From an uncultured Cryomorphaceae bacterium (GTDB lineage: Bacteria; Bacteroidota; Bacteroidia; Flavobacteriales; Schleiferiaceae): a stretch of 64,000 nucleotides of DNA. The notes under the pieces are model-generated. The model saw nothing but the letters and a program-made list of their open reading frames with translations. It had not been told where the DNA came from and ran no database searches. The stretch spans positions 248,001 to 312,000 of the forward strand of contig CAKZJV010000009.1 in NCBI GenBank assembly GCA_937120475.1, in the 5' to 3' direction. A program made the position numbers and the translations under genes. Shown here one piece after another: positions 55,512 through 63,463 of the stretch. Every line of letters begins with the position of its first letter. Within the stretch, counting starts at the first letter, position 1.

Positions 55512-56699
55512 TTATTCAGTAATTTCAGTTACCTGACCGGCACCTACAGTTCTACCACCTTCACGGATAGCGAAACGCAATCCTTTGTTGATAGCTACAG
55601 GAGCGATAAGTTCTACGGTAATAGAAACGTTATCACCAGGCATTACCATTTCAGTTCCTTCTGGTAAGTGAATTTCACCAGTAACGTCAGTAGTACGCAG
55701 GTAAAACTGAGGGCGGTATCTGTTATGGAATGGAGTGTGACGTCCACCTTCTTCTTTCTTAAGGATGTAAACCTCGGCTTTAAACTTCTTGTGAGGAGTG
55801 ATTGAACCGGGCTTACAGATTACCATACCTCTGCGGATATCGGTTTTTTCAATACCACGCAGAAGGATACCTACGTTATCACCGGCTTCACCGCGATCAA
55901 GGATCTTACGGAACATTTCCACACCGGTAATAGTAGAGGTAAGTTTTTCATCACCGAAACCGATAATCTCAACGGAATCACCTGTGTTGGCAACACCTGT
56001 TTCAATACGACCGGTAGCTACAGTACCACGACCAGTAATAGAGAATACGTCTTCGATAGGCATCAAGAATGGCTTCTCATTATCACGCTCTGGCTCTTCG
56101 ATCCAGGCATCAACAGCTTCCATCAATTCCATAACGGTGTTTACCCATTTTTCTTCACCGTTCAACGCACCCAGTGCAGAACCTTGAATTACAGGGGTAT
56201 TGTCACCATCATACTCGTAGAAAGAAAGCAACTCACGGATTTCCATTTCCACCAGCTCTAAAAGCTCTTCATCATCAACCATATCCACCTTGTTCATAAA
56301 AACAACGATACGTGGAATACCTACCTGACGACCTAAAAGGATGTGCTCGCGGGTTTGTGGCATAGGACCATCAGTAGAAGCTACTACCAGAATGGCTCCA
56401 TCCATCTGAGCGGCACCAGTTACCATGTTCTTTACGTAGTCAGCGTGACCAGGACAGTCAACGTGAGCGTAGTGACGGTTAGCTGTTTGATACTCTACGT
56501 GAGAAGTGTTAATGGTAATACCCCTTTCTTTTTCTTCAGGAGCATTATCAATAGAGTCGAAGGAACGAAGTTCGGAAAGACCTGCGTTAGCTAGTACGGT
56601 GGTAATAGCCGCAGTCAAGGTAGTCTTACCGTGGTCAACGTGTCCAATGGTACCGATGTTCAAGTGGGGCTTATCCCTTTTGAATGTTTCTTTTGCCAT
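55512..56699 (-). CDS. tuf: elongation factor Tu
   Basis: A 395-residue GTPase: G1 [10 protein letters not shown], the switch region [13 protein letters not shown]3 [13 protein letters not shown]4 NKVDM, and the C-terminal barrel domains ending [21 protein letters not shown]. It carries aminoacyl-tRNA to the ribosome. It is embedded in the tRNA cluster (Thr-Tyr-Gly-Thr-tuf-Trp), the same order as the E. coli tufB locus. Confidence 0.99.
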   Translation of the reverse strand: MAKETFKRDKPHLNIGTIGHVDHGKTTLTAAITTVLANAGLSELRSFDSIDNAPEEKERGITINTSHVEYQTANRHYAHVDCPGHADYVKNMVTGAAQMDGAILVVASTDGPMPQTREHILLGRQVGIPRIVVFMNKVDMVDDEELLELVEMEIRELLSFYEYDGDNTPVIQGSALGALNGEEKWVNTVMELMEAVDAWIEEPERDNEKPFLMPIEDVFSITGRGTVATGRIETGVANTGDSVEIIGFGDEKLTSTITGVEMFRKILDRGEAGDNVGILLRGIEKTDIRRGMVICKPGSITPHKKFKAEVYILKKEEGGRHTPFHNRYRPQFYLRTTDVTGEIHLPEGTEMVMPGDNVSITVELIAPVAINKGLRFAIREGGRTVGAGQVTEITE

Positions 56700-56764
56700 G
56701 GTTCTTAAAACTTAATTTTTATTTTAGTCAATATAAAGCGAGACCACCGTGGTCTTTCACTTAG

Positions 56765-56836
56765 AGCCAATGAGGGGATTTGAACCCCTGACCTCTTCCT
56801 TACCAAGGAAACGCTCTACCCCTGAGCTACATCGGC
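56765..56836 (-). tRNA. tRNA-Thr (GGT)
   Basis: A 72-nt cloverleaf on the minus strand. Acceptor GCCGATG/CATTGGC (one G-U pair), anticodon GGT in CCTTGGTAAGG, T-loop TTCAAAT, discriminator U. It lies 65 nt before tuf. Confidence 0.96.
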
Positions 56837-56848
56837 AGTCATTAGTCA

Positions 56849-56910
56849 ATTAGTTGATTAGTTAATTGGTGATTAGTTTATAACCAATCAACCTTTTACT
56901 AATCAACCAA
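56849..56910. repeat. imperfect inverted repeat between tRNA-Thr(GGT) and the insert
   Basis: Left words GTTGATTAGTTAATTGGT and right words ACCAATCAAC and ACTAATCAAC form an AT-rich imperfect inverted repeat. It is a different word family from the other two spacers but has the same design. Confidence 0.5.
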
Positions 56911-56917
56911 CTTCTAC

Positions 56918-57053
56918 CTTTGAGCGGGAAACGGGATTCGAACCTCCCGATTAAATCGGGACAGGCGCGACTGGTCGCTTCAAAAGAAGCTTTCAACCAA
57001 ATCGTACCGCGAAACCAATTTCGCCACTTTGAGCGGGAAACGGGATTCGAACC
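56918..57053. repeat. 27-bp direct repeat of the tRNA-Gly 3' end bracketing an 82-bp insert
   Basis: The same 27 bp occur at 56918-56944 and 57027-57053, 109 bp apart. They cover the T-loop, T-stem 3' strand and acceptor 3' strand of tRNA-Gly; the copy at 57027 belongs to the intact gene, the other is free. The 82 bp between (56945-57026) hold four perfect inverted repeats: TCCCGATT-A-AATCGGGA (56945-56961), GCGAC-TG-GTCGC (56967-56978), GCTTC-AAAA-GAAGC (56977-56990) and GCGAAA-CCAA-TTTCGC (57009-57024). The last also resembles a Leu-type D-arm. Not a functional tRNA: no 5' acceptor strand and no anticodon arm. See findings. Confidence 0.8.
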
Positions 57054-57105
57054 CGCGACCCTCAGCTTGGAAGGCTGATGCTCTAGCCAGCTGAGCTACT
57101 CCCGC
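57032..57105 (-). tRNA. tRNA-Gly (TCC)
   Basis: A 74-nt cloverleaf on the minus strand. Acceptor GCGGGAG/TTCCCGC (one G-U pair), anticodon TCC in GCCTTCCAAGC, T-arm GCGGG-TTCGAAT-CCCGT, discriminator U. It is intact although its 3' end is duplicated downstream. Confidence 0.97.
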
Positions 57106-57109
57106 ATTT

Positions 57110-57185
57110 CGGGTTCAAAGTTTGTTGTTTAAGGTTCAAAGTTGTATTGACAACCCTTCAACTTTAAACATTCAACTTTAAACCA
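57110..57185. repeat. imperfect inverted repeat between tRNA-Gly and tRNA-Tyr
   Basis: Left words GGTTCAAAGTTTGTTGTTTAAGG and right words CCTTCAACTTTAAACATTCAACTTTAAACC are imperfect reverse complements. A recurring spacer design in this cluster. Confidence 0.5.
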
Positions 57186-57196
57186 CCTGGCTTAAG

Positions 57197-57279
57197 TGGG
57201 GAGAGCAGGATTCGAACCTGCGAAGGTGAATACCAACAGATTTACAGTCTGTCCTCGTTGGCCGCTTGAGTATCTCCCC
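57197..57279 (-). tRNA. tRNA-Tyr (GTA)
   Basis: An 83-nt class II cloverleaf on the minus strand. Acceptor GGGGAGA/TCTCCCC, anticodon GTA in GACTGTAAATC, a long variable arm, T-loop TTCGAAT, discriminator A. Confidence 0.97.
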
Positions 57280-57325
57280 ATGAAAATCAACTTTTTACGA
57301 TTTTTTATCGCAAAAGTGACCTATG

Positions 57326-57399
57326 AGCCTGTGGAGGGATTCGAACCCCCGACCAGCTGATTACAAATCAGCTGCTCTGGCCAACTGAGCTACACAGGC
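57326..57399 (-). tRNA. tRNA-Thr (TGT)
   Basis: A 74-nt cloverleaf on the minus strand. Acceptor GCCTGTG/CACAGGC, anticodon TGT in GATTTGTAATC, T-loop TTCGAAT, discriminator U. It is first in the tRNA-tuf transcript. Confidence 0.97.
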
Positions 57400-57411
57400 T
57401 TATAACGTATT

Positions 57412-57446
57412 ATAAAAAAGAACAGCCCGTTTTGAAAAACGGACTG
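57412..57446 (-). terminator. terminator of the hpf gene
   Basis: On the minus strand CAGTCCGTTTT pairs with AAAACGGGCTG (57423-57446, one G-U pair that would be an A-C mismatch on the other strand), followed by TTCTTTTTT. The strand-specific pairing shows it acts on minus-strand RNA. A promoter-like element lies immediately before it (57447-57476). Confidence 0.75.
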
Positions 57447-57476
57447 CAAATGTAAAAAGAAAATGTGTTGCTACAA
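57447..57476 (-). promoter_or_regulatory. candidate promoter of the tRNA-Thr/tuf transcript
   Basis: Read on the minus strand: TTG (57476-57474), 19-nt spacer, TACATTTG (57454-57447). Both elements fit the consensus. The predicted start at about 57441 falls within the terminator hairpin. Confidence 0.5.
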
Positions 57477-57495
57477 ACAGAGCTAAAAATAAATT

Positions 57496-57801
57496 TTAGG
57501 AGGCCATCGCTCTTGATTTTTCCTTGTGTTTTCTGAGTTGTCTGCGCAATGCTTCGGCCGATAAATCGGTGGCCTCTTCAAAGGATTTGCATTGCTTTTT
57601 CACAATGAGGTCATGCCCTGGAATATTGAGTCGGATTTCGGTAATTTTATTCTGTTTGGTATGGTTGTTATCCACTTTCAAGTAAACTTCGCTATCCACG
57701 ATACGGTCATAGAACTGTTCCAACTTGCTAAGTCTCTTTTCAATGAAGGTCAGGAGTTTTTGATCTGCTGAGAAGTTGACAGACTGAATGCGTACTTTCA
57801 T
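57496..57801 (-). CDS. hpf: ribosome hibernation-promoting factor, HPF/YfiA family
   Basis: A 101-residue short-form protein: VRIQSVNFSADQKLLTFIEKRLSKLEQFYD at the start and LRLNIPGHDLIVKKQCKSFEEATDLSAEALRRQLRK in pieces, with a basic C-terminus. It binds the 30S A and P sites in resting cells. The perfect palindrome TAAAATCGCGATTTTA (57801-57816) spans its start codon and the stop region of the upstream recombinase gene, 12 nt away. Confidence 0.93.
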   Translation of the reverse strand: MKVRIQSVNFSADQKLLTFIEKRLSKLEQFYDRIVDSEVYLKVDNNHTKQNKITEIRLNIPGHDLIVKKQCKSFEEATDLSAEALRRQLRKHKEKSRAMAS

Positions 57802-57813
57802 AAAATCGCGATT

Positions 57814-58701
57814 TTAATTACCCCTCGGGTGGGCCTTGTTATACAATTGTTTCAATTGATCTACCGAGTTGTGCGTGTAGATCTGGGTGGCAGACAAATT
57901 GGAATGCCCGAGTAATTCCTTAATTGAATTTAAATCAGCCCCCCTGTTGAGCATATGTGTGGCAAAGGAGTGCCGAAGCATATGCGGACTTTTATTTTCT
58001 ATTCCAGAAACTAAACTAATGTACTTATTTACGAGCTTATAAACAAGTTTCGGATAGAGCTTTTTACCCTTTACAGTTACAAAAAAAGGAGAGCTGGCTT
58101 CCATCGGCCTTCTGGCCGATTCCTTGCGTATGAATTCCTCCAGTTCCGCTTCAAAATTTCCGGAAATAGGAATAAAGCGCTCCTTATTTCTTTTGCCCAA
58201 AACACGGATGTAGTGATTTTTCACCTGTACATCGGACACCTTGAGCCCGATAAGTTCACTTAACCGCATACCCGTATTGTAAAAAACAGAGAGTATCATC
58301 TTGTCCCGGTATCCCTTTTCATTATCGGGAAAACTTATCTCCTCGAAAAGATTGGATGCTTCCTCCTCGGTTACCACTCTAAGTAACTTCTTTCCGGTTT
58401 TAGGAGTTACCACCTTCAGCATTGGATTAATGCTTACTTCACCTTCTTTAATAAGGAAACGAAAAAAACTTTTAAGGGTAGATATCTTTCGGTTAATGCT
58501 GCGCGCAAGCAAACCTTGTTCTGATAATTGTACAATCCAGTACCGGATCATTTGATGATTGACCTCCGCCCATTCCTTTAAATCGTACTGTACTTGTAAA
58601 AAATCACGAAAAGAAACCAAGTCGGTGTAATAGGCCTTCAGCGTATGGTCGGAATAACGCTTTTGGTACTTCAGGTAATCAGTAAAGGAACTTATATCCA
58701 T
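57814..58701 (-). CDS. tyrosine recombinase XerC/XerD type
   Basis: A 295-residue recombinase with an N-terminal SAM-like DNA-binding domain (about 1-95) and a catalytic domain with all six active residues: Arg146 (TGMRLSEL), Lys170, His240 and Arg243 (HMLRHSF), His266 (LLGHSNL) and nucleophile Tyr275. The length and the ordinary neighbours (rpsU, hpf) point to a housekeeping Xer protein that resolves chromosome dimers rather than to a phage integrase. XerC versus XerD cannot be settled by eye. Followed 12 nt later by hpf. Confidence 0.9.
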   Translation of the reverse strand: MDISSFTDYLKYQKRYSDHTLKAYYTDLVSFRDFLQVQYDLKEWAEVNHQMIRYWIVQLSEQGLLARSINRKISTLKSFFRFLIKEGEVSINPMLKVVTPKTGKKLLRVVTEEEASNLFEEISFPDNEKGYRDKMILSVFYNTGMRLSELIGLKVSDVQVKNHYIRVLGKRNKERFIPISGNFEAELEEFIRKESARRPMEASSPFFVTVKGKKLYPKLVYKLVNKYISLVSGIENKSPHMLRHSFATHMLNRGADLNSIKELLGHSNLSATQIYTHNSVDQLKQLYNKAHPRGN

Positions 58702-58738
58702 AAAAAAAGCAAGGAATGTAAAGATACAAACCTTGCTT
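58702..58738 (-). terminator. terminator after rpsU
   Basis: On the minus strand AAGCAAGG (58738-58731) pairs with CCTTGCTT (58714-58707) around a 16-nt loop, followed by a seven-U run (58708-58702). It ends at the recombinase start codon, so the recombinase may be transcribed by read-through or from the loop region. Confidence 0.65.
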
Positions 58739-58766
58739 CAGTTCAAATATTGTGAAGGAAGAATTC

Positions 58767-58958
58767 CTATTCCTCCTCTTGTCGCTTGCCTTGAATGTAA
58801 GCAGCCTTGAGAATTTCTTTTCTGCGCTCAACCGAAGGCTTGGTGAACTGCTGACGTGAACGAACTTCACGCATAACACCAGTACGGTCGTACTTTCTCT
58901 TGTAACGTTTTAACGCGCGGTCTATCGATTCTCCTTCTTTTACAGAAATTACTAGCAT
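58767..58958 (-). CDS. rpsU: 30S ribosomal protein S21
   Basis: A 63-residue basic protein, MLVISVKEGESIDRALKRYKRK then GVMREVRSRQQFTKPSVERR, the usual S21 pattern. In Bacteroidetes S21 lies near the 3' end of 16S rRNA. TATATTTG on the minus strand (58991-58984) upstream may be its -7 element. Confidence 0.96.
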   Translation of the reverse strand: MLVISVKEGESIDRALKRYKRKYDRTGVMREVRSRQQFTKPSVERRKEILKAAYIQGKRQEEE

Positions 58959-58983
58959 TGCTTCATTTTAATTTTTGGGGCTG

Positions 58984-58991
58984 CAAATATA
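58984..58991 (-). promoter_or_regulatory. -7 element of rpsU
   Basis: TATATTTG on the minus strand, 25 nt before the ATG at 58958. The nearest TTG is only 14 nt upstream, so the -33 element is uncertain. Confidence 0.4.
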
Positions 58992-59039
58992 AGGAAATAA
59001 GAAAACAATATCCTTTGAAGCCGATTTTTTTCTTTATCT

Positions 59040-60218
59040 CTATTCTTCCCTCATCAGGTTTTTGGAAATTACCAGCTTCTGGATTTCGGATGTTCCCTCA
59101 CCTATAGTACAAAGCTTCACATCGCGATAAAACTTCTCCACCGGGAAGTCCTTTGTAAAACCGTAGCCACCAAAAATCTGAACCGCCTCATTGCAAACCT
59201 TCACGGCTACCTCAGAAGCGTACAGCTTAGCCATAGCACCTATATCGGTGACTCTTTCACCACGATTTTTCATGTCGGCCGCTTTGAAGGTCAATAATTC
59301 GGCTGCTTCCAGTTCGGTGGCCATATCGGCCAGCTTAAATCCAATAGCCTGGAATCTTGAAATCGGTTTTCCGAACTGCTCTCTTTCCTTAGAGTATTTA
59401 ATGGCTGCATCCAGAGCACCATGAGCAGTGCCCAATGACAGGGCAGCAATGGAAATACGCCCTCCATCCAACACCTTCATGGCCTGTATGAAACCATCGC
59501 CTTCATTACCCAGCATATTTTCGTGAGGTATCCGGCAATTTTCAAAGATCAGCTCGGTGGTTTCCGAAGCGCGCATACCCAACTTGTTTTCCTTTCGGCC
59601 CCCGCTAAAACCGGGAGTGCCTTTTTCCACTACAAAGGCTGACATACCATGCGAGTCGCCTTTTTCACCGGTGCGTGCAATTACTACCGCTACGTTCCCG
59701 GAAACCCCGTGGGTGATGAAATTTTTAGAGCCATTCAATATCCAATGATCGCCATCCCGTACTGCGGTGGTGGCCATCCCACCTGCATCGGAACCGGTGC
59801 CAACCTCGGTCAAACCCCAGGCTCCCAGCCATTCAGCGGTAGCCAGTTTGGGTAAGTATTTTTTCTTTTGTTCTTCGTTACCGAACGATAGTATGTGACC
59901 CGTACACAAAGAATTATGGGCCGCCATGGATAATCCAATAGATGGATCAACCCGGGAAAGCTCAGTTATGGCAGTTACATATTCAGAGTATCCAAAGCCG
60001 GAACCTCCGTATTCTTCGGGAACCAACACTCCCATTAAACCTAATTCACCCAGCTTTTTAAAAACCTCTATGGGAAAAGTTTGCGCTTCGTCCCATTCCA
60101 TTATGTAAGGTTTGATATGTTGTTCGCTGAAATCGCGCACCATATCCGCTACCATTTTTTGGGTTTCGCTCTTTTCGAAGCTCAATTCAACCTGGGGTGC
60201 TGTTGCAGTTACGTCCAT
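59040..60218 (-). CDS. acyl-CoA dehydrogenase
   Basis: A 392-residue flavoprotein. The family signatures are [17 protein letters not shown], the FAD-contact [11 protein letters not shown], and [22 protein letters not shown] with the C-terminal [14 protein letters not shown], where the Glu of GEGT is at the position of the catalytic base. It oxidises an acyl-CoA to the enoyl-CoA, passing electrons to ETF. The short-chain (butyryl-CoA) type is favoured by motifs and length. Monocistronic; the 113-bp gap to the HhH gene shows no signals. Confidence 0.93.
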   Translation of the reverse strand: MDVTATAPQVELSFEKSETQKMVADMVRDFSEQHIKPYIMEWDEAQTFPIEVFKKLGELGLMGVLVPEEYGGSGFGYSEYVTAITELSRVDPSIGLSMAAHNSLCTGHILSFGNEEQKKKYLPKLATAEWLGAWGLTEVGTGSDAGGMATTAVRDGDHWILNGSKNFITHGVSGNVAVVIARTGEKGDSHGMSAFVVEKGTPGFSGGRKENKLGMRASETTELIFENCRIPHENMLGNEGDGFIQAMKVLDGGRISIAALSLGTAHGALDAAIKYSKEREQFGKPISRFQAIGFKLADMATELEAAELLTFKAADMKNRGERVTDIGAMAKLYASEVAVKVCNEAVQIFGGYGFTKDFPVEKFYRDVKLCTIGEGTSEIQKLVISKNLMREE

Positions 60219-60331
60219 ATATTAATTCTTTTGGGTCTGAGAAGTTAAAACGGGGCCTAGGCACGTCCGTTCAAGTTTTGCAAAAGTACTGAACGAGAGG
60301 TCAAACTTCAAATCCTGGCCTTTTTAAAAGC

Positions 60332-61417
60332 TCAAAGTCTTATATAAGGTAAAAGTTGCTCCACCCGCTCCGGGGTAAAACCTTCCAGTTGCATTACTTC
60401 AGAAGTCCTTTTAAAAGGTCGTGCCTTTTCTCTGAAATTAACCAGGGCTTTCACCATTTCATAGTCCAGGTAAGGGTTTTTCATCAATTCTCTAAAACTT
60501 GCTTCGTTAATGGAGACCTTTCGTATGAGCGCGGTATCCACCTGAATTTGATCTTTAATTTTCAGGAAACGCTCTTCGTCCATCCCGTACACTTCTAGTA
60601 ATTGCTTTTTATGGTAGTACCCTCCCAGCCTATCTCTGTACCTCAATATATTCTTGGCTGTATAGGGCCCCACTCCTTTTATTTTAATTAACTGAAGCGA
60701 GTCGGCCGCATTAATTTCCACCACCACCGGTTCTTCCTTTTCAGGCAAGGCAGGCAAAGCTGATGTATCAACCTTAACAAACGGCAACATTTTCAATACC
60801 AGGCCTGAGTCTAAACCATAAACTTCAAACAATTGGCTGGCCTCCCTAAAGGGTTTTACTTTTTCACGGTAAGTTTCAATTCTTGTGGCCTGCCAACTGT
60901 ACAAACCCATTTGCTCCAAATCAGTTTTAGCCACCGTATTGGGATCAAAAGGATGAAAGGTCCATCGGTCTTTCCTGGATGCGGGATAACGGGCTGGCGG
61001 TTGCGGGAAACGTGCATAGGGTTTCACTTTAGCCAGCCAGGTAGAATCCAAACCATACATACGCTCCAGATCGGCAAAACGAAAAAATTTACCACCCTTG
61101 CTTTTATAATTTTCCAGGGTGGCTGCATGCCTTTCGTCCAAACCCAGTGCCTTCCAAACCGAATCATTGGCGGTGTTGGGGTCAAAAACAAAAGGCTTAA
61201 TATCCCACCGTTTAAACCGGGCGATGCTATCCTCCTTCTTCCATTCAGCTACTTGCTTTTCAAACTCGGTGAAATCCGATTCGGGTATGGTATAGAGATA
61301 ATCATCCACCAGGATAAAGCCCCATAGCAGGAGTGCAAGCATAAGGAGCAGGTAAATCCCGTTCCTTTGGCTCCTGGTATAAGTAGAGAATTCTTTAAGG
61401 CCTTTCCACATGGACAT
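60332..61417 (-). CDS. membrane-anchored protein with four helix-hairpin-helix motifs
   Basis: A 361-residue protein with one N-terminal membrane helix (about 18-37, NGIYLLLMLALLLWGFILV). Four repeats of the ComEA-like HhH unit follow: DSVWKALGLDERHAATLENY, LEQMGLYSWQATRIETYR, INAADSLQLIKIKGVGPYTAKNIL and INEASFRELMKNPYLDYEMVKAL, each followed by a segment like FREASQLFEVYGL. HhH motifs bind DNA backbone; ComEA captures incoming DNA in transformation. Here the four-repeat arrangement with an anchor is typical of Bacteroidetes. A DNA-uptake role is inferred. Confidence 0.87.
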   Translation of the reverse strand: MSMWKGLKEFSTYTRSQRNGIYLLLMLALLLWGFILVDDYLYTIPESDFTEFEKQVAEWKKEDSIARFKRWDIKPFVFDPNTANDSVWKALGLDERHAATLENYKSKGGKFFRFADLERMYGLDSTWLAKVKPYARFPQPPARYPASRKDRWTFHPFDPNTVAKTDLEQMGLYSWQATRIETYREKVKPFREASQLFEVYGLDSGLVLKMLPFVKVDTSALPALPEKEEPVVVEINAADSLQLIKIKGVGPYTAKNILRYRDRLGGYYHKKQLLEVYGMDEERFLKIKDQIQVDTALIRKVSINEASFRELMKNPYLDYEMVKALVNFREKARPFKRTSEVMQLEGFTPERVEQLLPYIRL

Positions 61418-61604
61418 CTTCCAGTTTCATGACCTCCCTGAAAAATGTGTTACCAAGCAAAATAAGAAATAAATGCAAATTCAACTTTTTCGCTTAGTTT
61501 TAAATCCTTTGATCCTTAAAACTCATAAGTTTCTGCTTATCGCAAGCATTATTTGACGAGACCGTATATTTTTAAGATTATTGCACAAACCAAAAAACAA
61601 GCGT

Positions 61605-63398
61605 ATGAATAGGTTTACCCTATGCCTGGTGGGCTTACTGATCTCATTTTTTGCCCTGGCTCAAGACAATGGGCTGGAATTGAATGTAACGATCGAAAAT
61701 CCCACCCATAAAATCAATGATGCCAACGCTCAGGCCGTAGTGAAAGGAGGTACAGCCCCCTACCGCTATTACTGGAGCAGTAAATCAACCGATACCAACT
61801 CCACAAAGTCTTTCGGTTTGGTGGAAGGAGTTCACCACTCCGTTACTGTGGTTGATGCGCAGGGTAACCGAATTGAAAAAGAGTTTAAAATAAAAGCCAC
61901 CTCGGTAACCGAATCCATGAATGGTACGGTAAAACCTATAGTAGATGGATTTGCCACTTTTATTTTCTGGGACCCGTTTTACGCCATGGGCCTTTATGAT
62001 AACCGGGTTTACACGGAAGATGGGAAACTGTCTCGTCACCCCAATGGTTCTGTGCGCACTAATTCCATTCCTTTTATAGTGATTTGGTTAATATTTGGTG
62101 CGCTATTCTTCACCATCCGTATGGGCGGTGTTCAGTTTTGGGGATGGAGACATTCGATAAAATTAGTGCGCGGAAAATTTGATGAATCCGATGCCCCGGG
62201 AGAAGTAACCCACTTCCAGGCCCTGGCCACTGCCGTTAGTGCAACGGTTGGACTGGGTAACATAGCTGGCGTAGCCGTAGCTATTTCCATTGGTGGGCCG
62301 GGTGCCACATTTTGGTTGATTATTGCCGGACTGCTGGGTATGGCCTCTAAATTTACCGAATGTACCCTGGGGGTTAAGTATCGTGATATAGGCGAGGACG
62401 GTGTGGTTGAAGGCGGACCCATGCGCTACCTGCGCAAAGGACTGGCTAAACGAAACATGGGTGGTCTGGGTAAAGTACTAGCGGTAATCTTCGCCATTCT
62501 TACCATCGGAGCCAGCTTTGGTGGTGGAAATATGTTCCAGGCTAACCAGGCCTACCAACAAATGGCCAACCAGTTCACTTCTATTGCCGGTTATGGCCCG
62601 GTATTCGGCATCATACTGGCTATTTTGGTAGGAACGGTAATCATCGGTGGAATCAAGAGTATTGCCAAGGTTACGGAGAAGATTGTTCCCTTTATGGCCG
62701 GGGTTTACATATTGGCCGCGCTGGTAATCATATTCTACAACATTGGTAATATTGGTGAAGCCTTCTCTTTGATTATCGAGGGGGCTTTTGCTCCCAAAGC
62801 AGCATTAGGTGGTGTGATCGGGGTACTGATACAGGGCTTCCGCAGGGCCGCCTTCTCCAATGAAGCAGGGGTAGGCTCAGCCGCTATTGCGCACTCCGCA
62901 GCGAAAACCAAATACCCGGTAAGTGAGGGATTTGTTGCCTTACTGGAACCTTTTATTGATACCGTAGTAGTATGTACCCTTACCGCCTTGGTATTGATTT
63001 TCAGTGGATTTTACGATGACGCAGGTATGGGCGGAGCTACCCTCACCTCACAGGCCTTTGGTAGCGTAATTAGCTGGTTCCCCTACGTATTAGTGGTAGC
63101 CATCTTTCTGTTTGCATTTTCTACCATGATCAGTTGGTCTTACTACGGATTACGCGCCTGGACCTTCTTACTGGGCCGTAACAAATGGACCGAATTGAGT
63201 TACAAACTCATTTTCCTGCTTTTTATCATAGTGGGTTCCTCAGTAAGCCTGGGTGCAGTACTGGACTTTTCGGATATGATGATCCTAGCCATGGCCTTAC
63301 CGAACGTAATTGGTCTGTTACTCCTTAGCGGTGAGGTGCGGGCTGAACTCAAAAGCTACTGGAGCCGTTTCAAAAAGGGAAAGATTCTGGATGAATAG
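61605..63398 (+). CDS. sodium:alanine/glycine symporter with N-terminal SprB-like domain
   Basis: A 597-residue protein. The C-terminal 460 residues are an AGCS-family amino acid:cation symporter with about ten membrane helices and signatures such as TAVSATVGLGNIAGVAVAIS, GGGNMFQANQAYQQM and RRAAFSNEAGVGSAAIAHSA. In front lie a signal peptide (residues 1-20, ALAQ) and an about 80-residue extracytoplasmic beta domain with VVKGGTAPYRYYWSS and VEGVHHSVTVVDAQGN, the SprB/PKD-like repeat pattern of Bacteroidetes adhesins. The start at 61605 is an ATG; an earlier TTG in frame is rejected. The extra domain is unusual for a carrier. Confidence 0.9.
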   Translation: MNRFTLCLVGLLISFFALAQDNGLELNVTIENPTHKINDANAQAVVKGGTAPYRYYWSSKSTDTNSTKSFGLVEGVHHSVTVVDAQGNRIEKEFKIKATSVTESMNGTVKPIVDGFATFIFWDPFYAMGLYDNRVYTEDGKLSRHPNGSVRTNSIPFIVIWLIFGALFFTIRMGGVQFWGWRHSIKLVRGKFDESDAPGEVTHFQALATAVSATVGLGNIAGVAVAISIGGPGATFWLIIAGLLGMASKFTECTLGVKYRDIGEDGVVEGGPMRYLRKGLAKRNMGGLGKVLAVIFAILTIGASFGGGNMFQANQAYQQMANQFTSIAGYGPVFGIILAILVGTVIIGGIKSIAKVTEKIVPFMAGVYILAALVIIFYNIGNIGEAFSLIIEGAFAPKAALGGVIGVLIQGFRRAAFSNEAGVGSAAIAHSAAKTKYPVSEGFVALLEPFIDTVVVCTLTALVLIFSGFYDDAGMGGATLTSQAFGSVISWFPYVLVVAIFLFAFSTMISWSYYGLRAWTFLLGRNKWTELSYKLIFLLFIIVGSSVSLGAVLDFSDMMILAMALPNVIGLLLLSGEVRAELKSYWSRFKKGKILDE

Positions 63399-63451
63399 CC
63401 TTTAACAACATTTGTTCCGTACAGATAGAGGGCTGATTGCAAAAGCCTTGT

Positions 63452-63459
63452 TAATTTTG
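63452..63459 (+). promoter_or_regulatory. -7 element directly before the ABC transporter gene
   Basis: TAATTTTG lies exactly 4 nt before the ATG at 63464, predicting a leaderless transcript. No -33 element at the usual spacing. Confidence 0.4.
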
Positions 63460-63463
63460 CGTT

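Noticed and set aside
56924-57031. A fifth tRNA gene between tRNA-Gly and tRNA-Thr(GGT).
   Set aside because: T-arm and acceptor 3' strand are present only as a copy of tRNA-Gly; there is no matching 5' acceptor strand and no anticodon arm, and the unit is about 20 nt too long.
57814-58701. The tyrosine recombinase as integrase of the tRNA-Gly insert.
   Set aside because: Its length, neighbours (rpsU, hpf) and separation by three intact tRNA genes fit a housekeeping Xer protein; a role in the insertion is not excluded but not supported.
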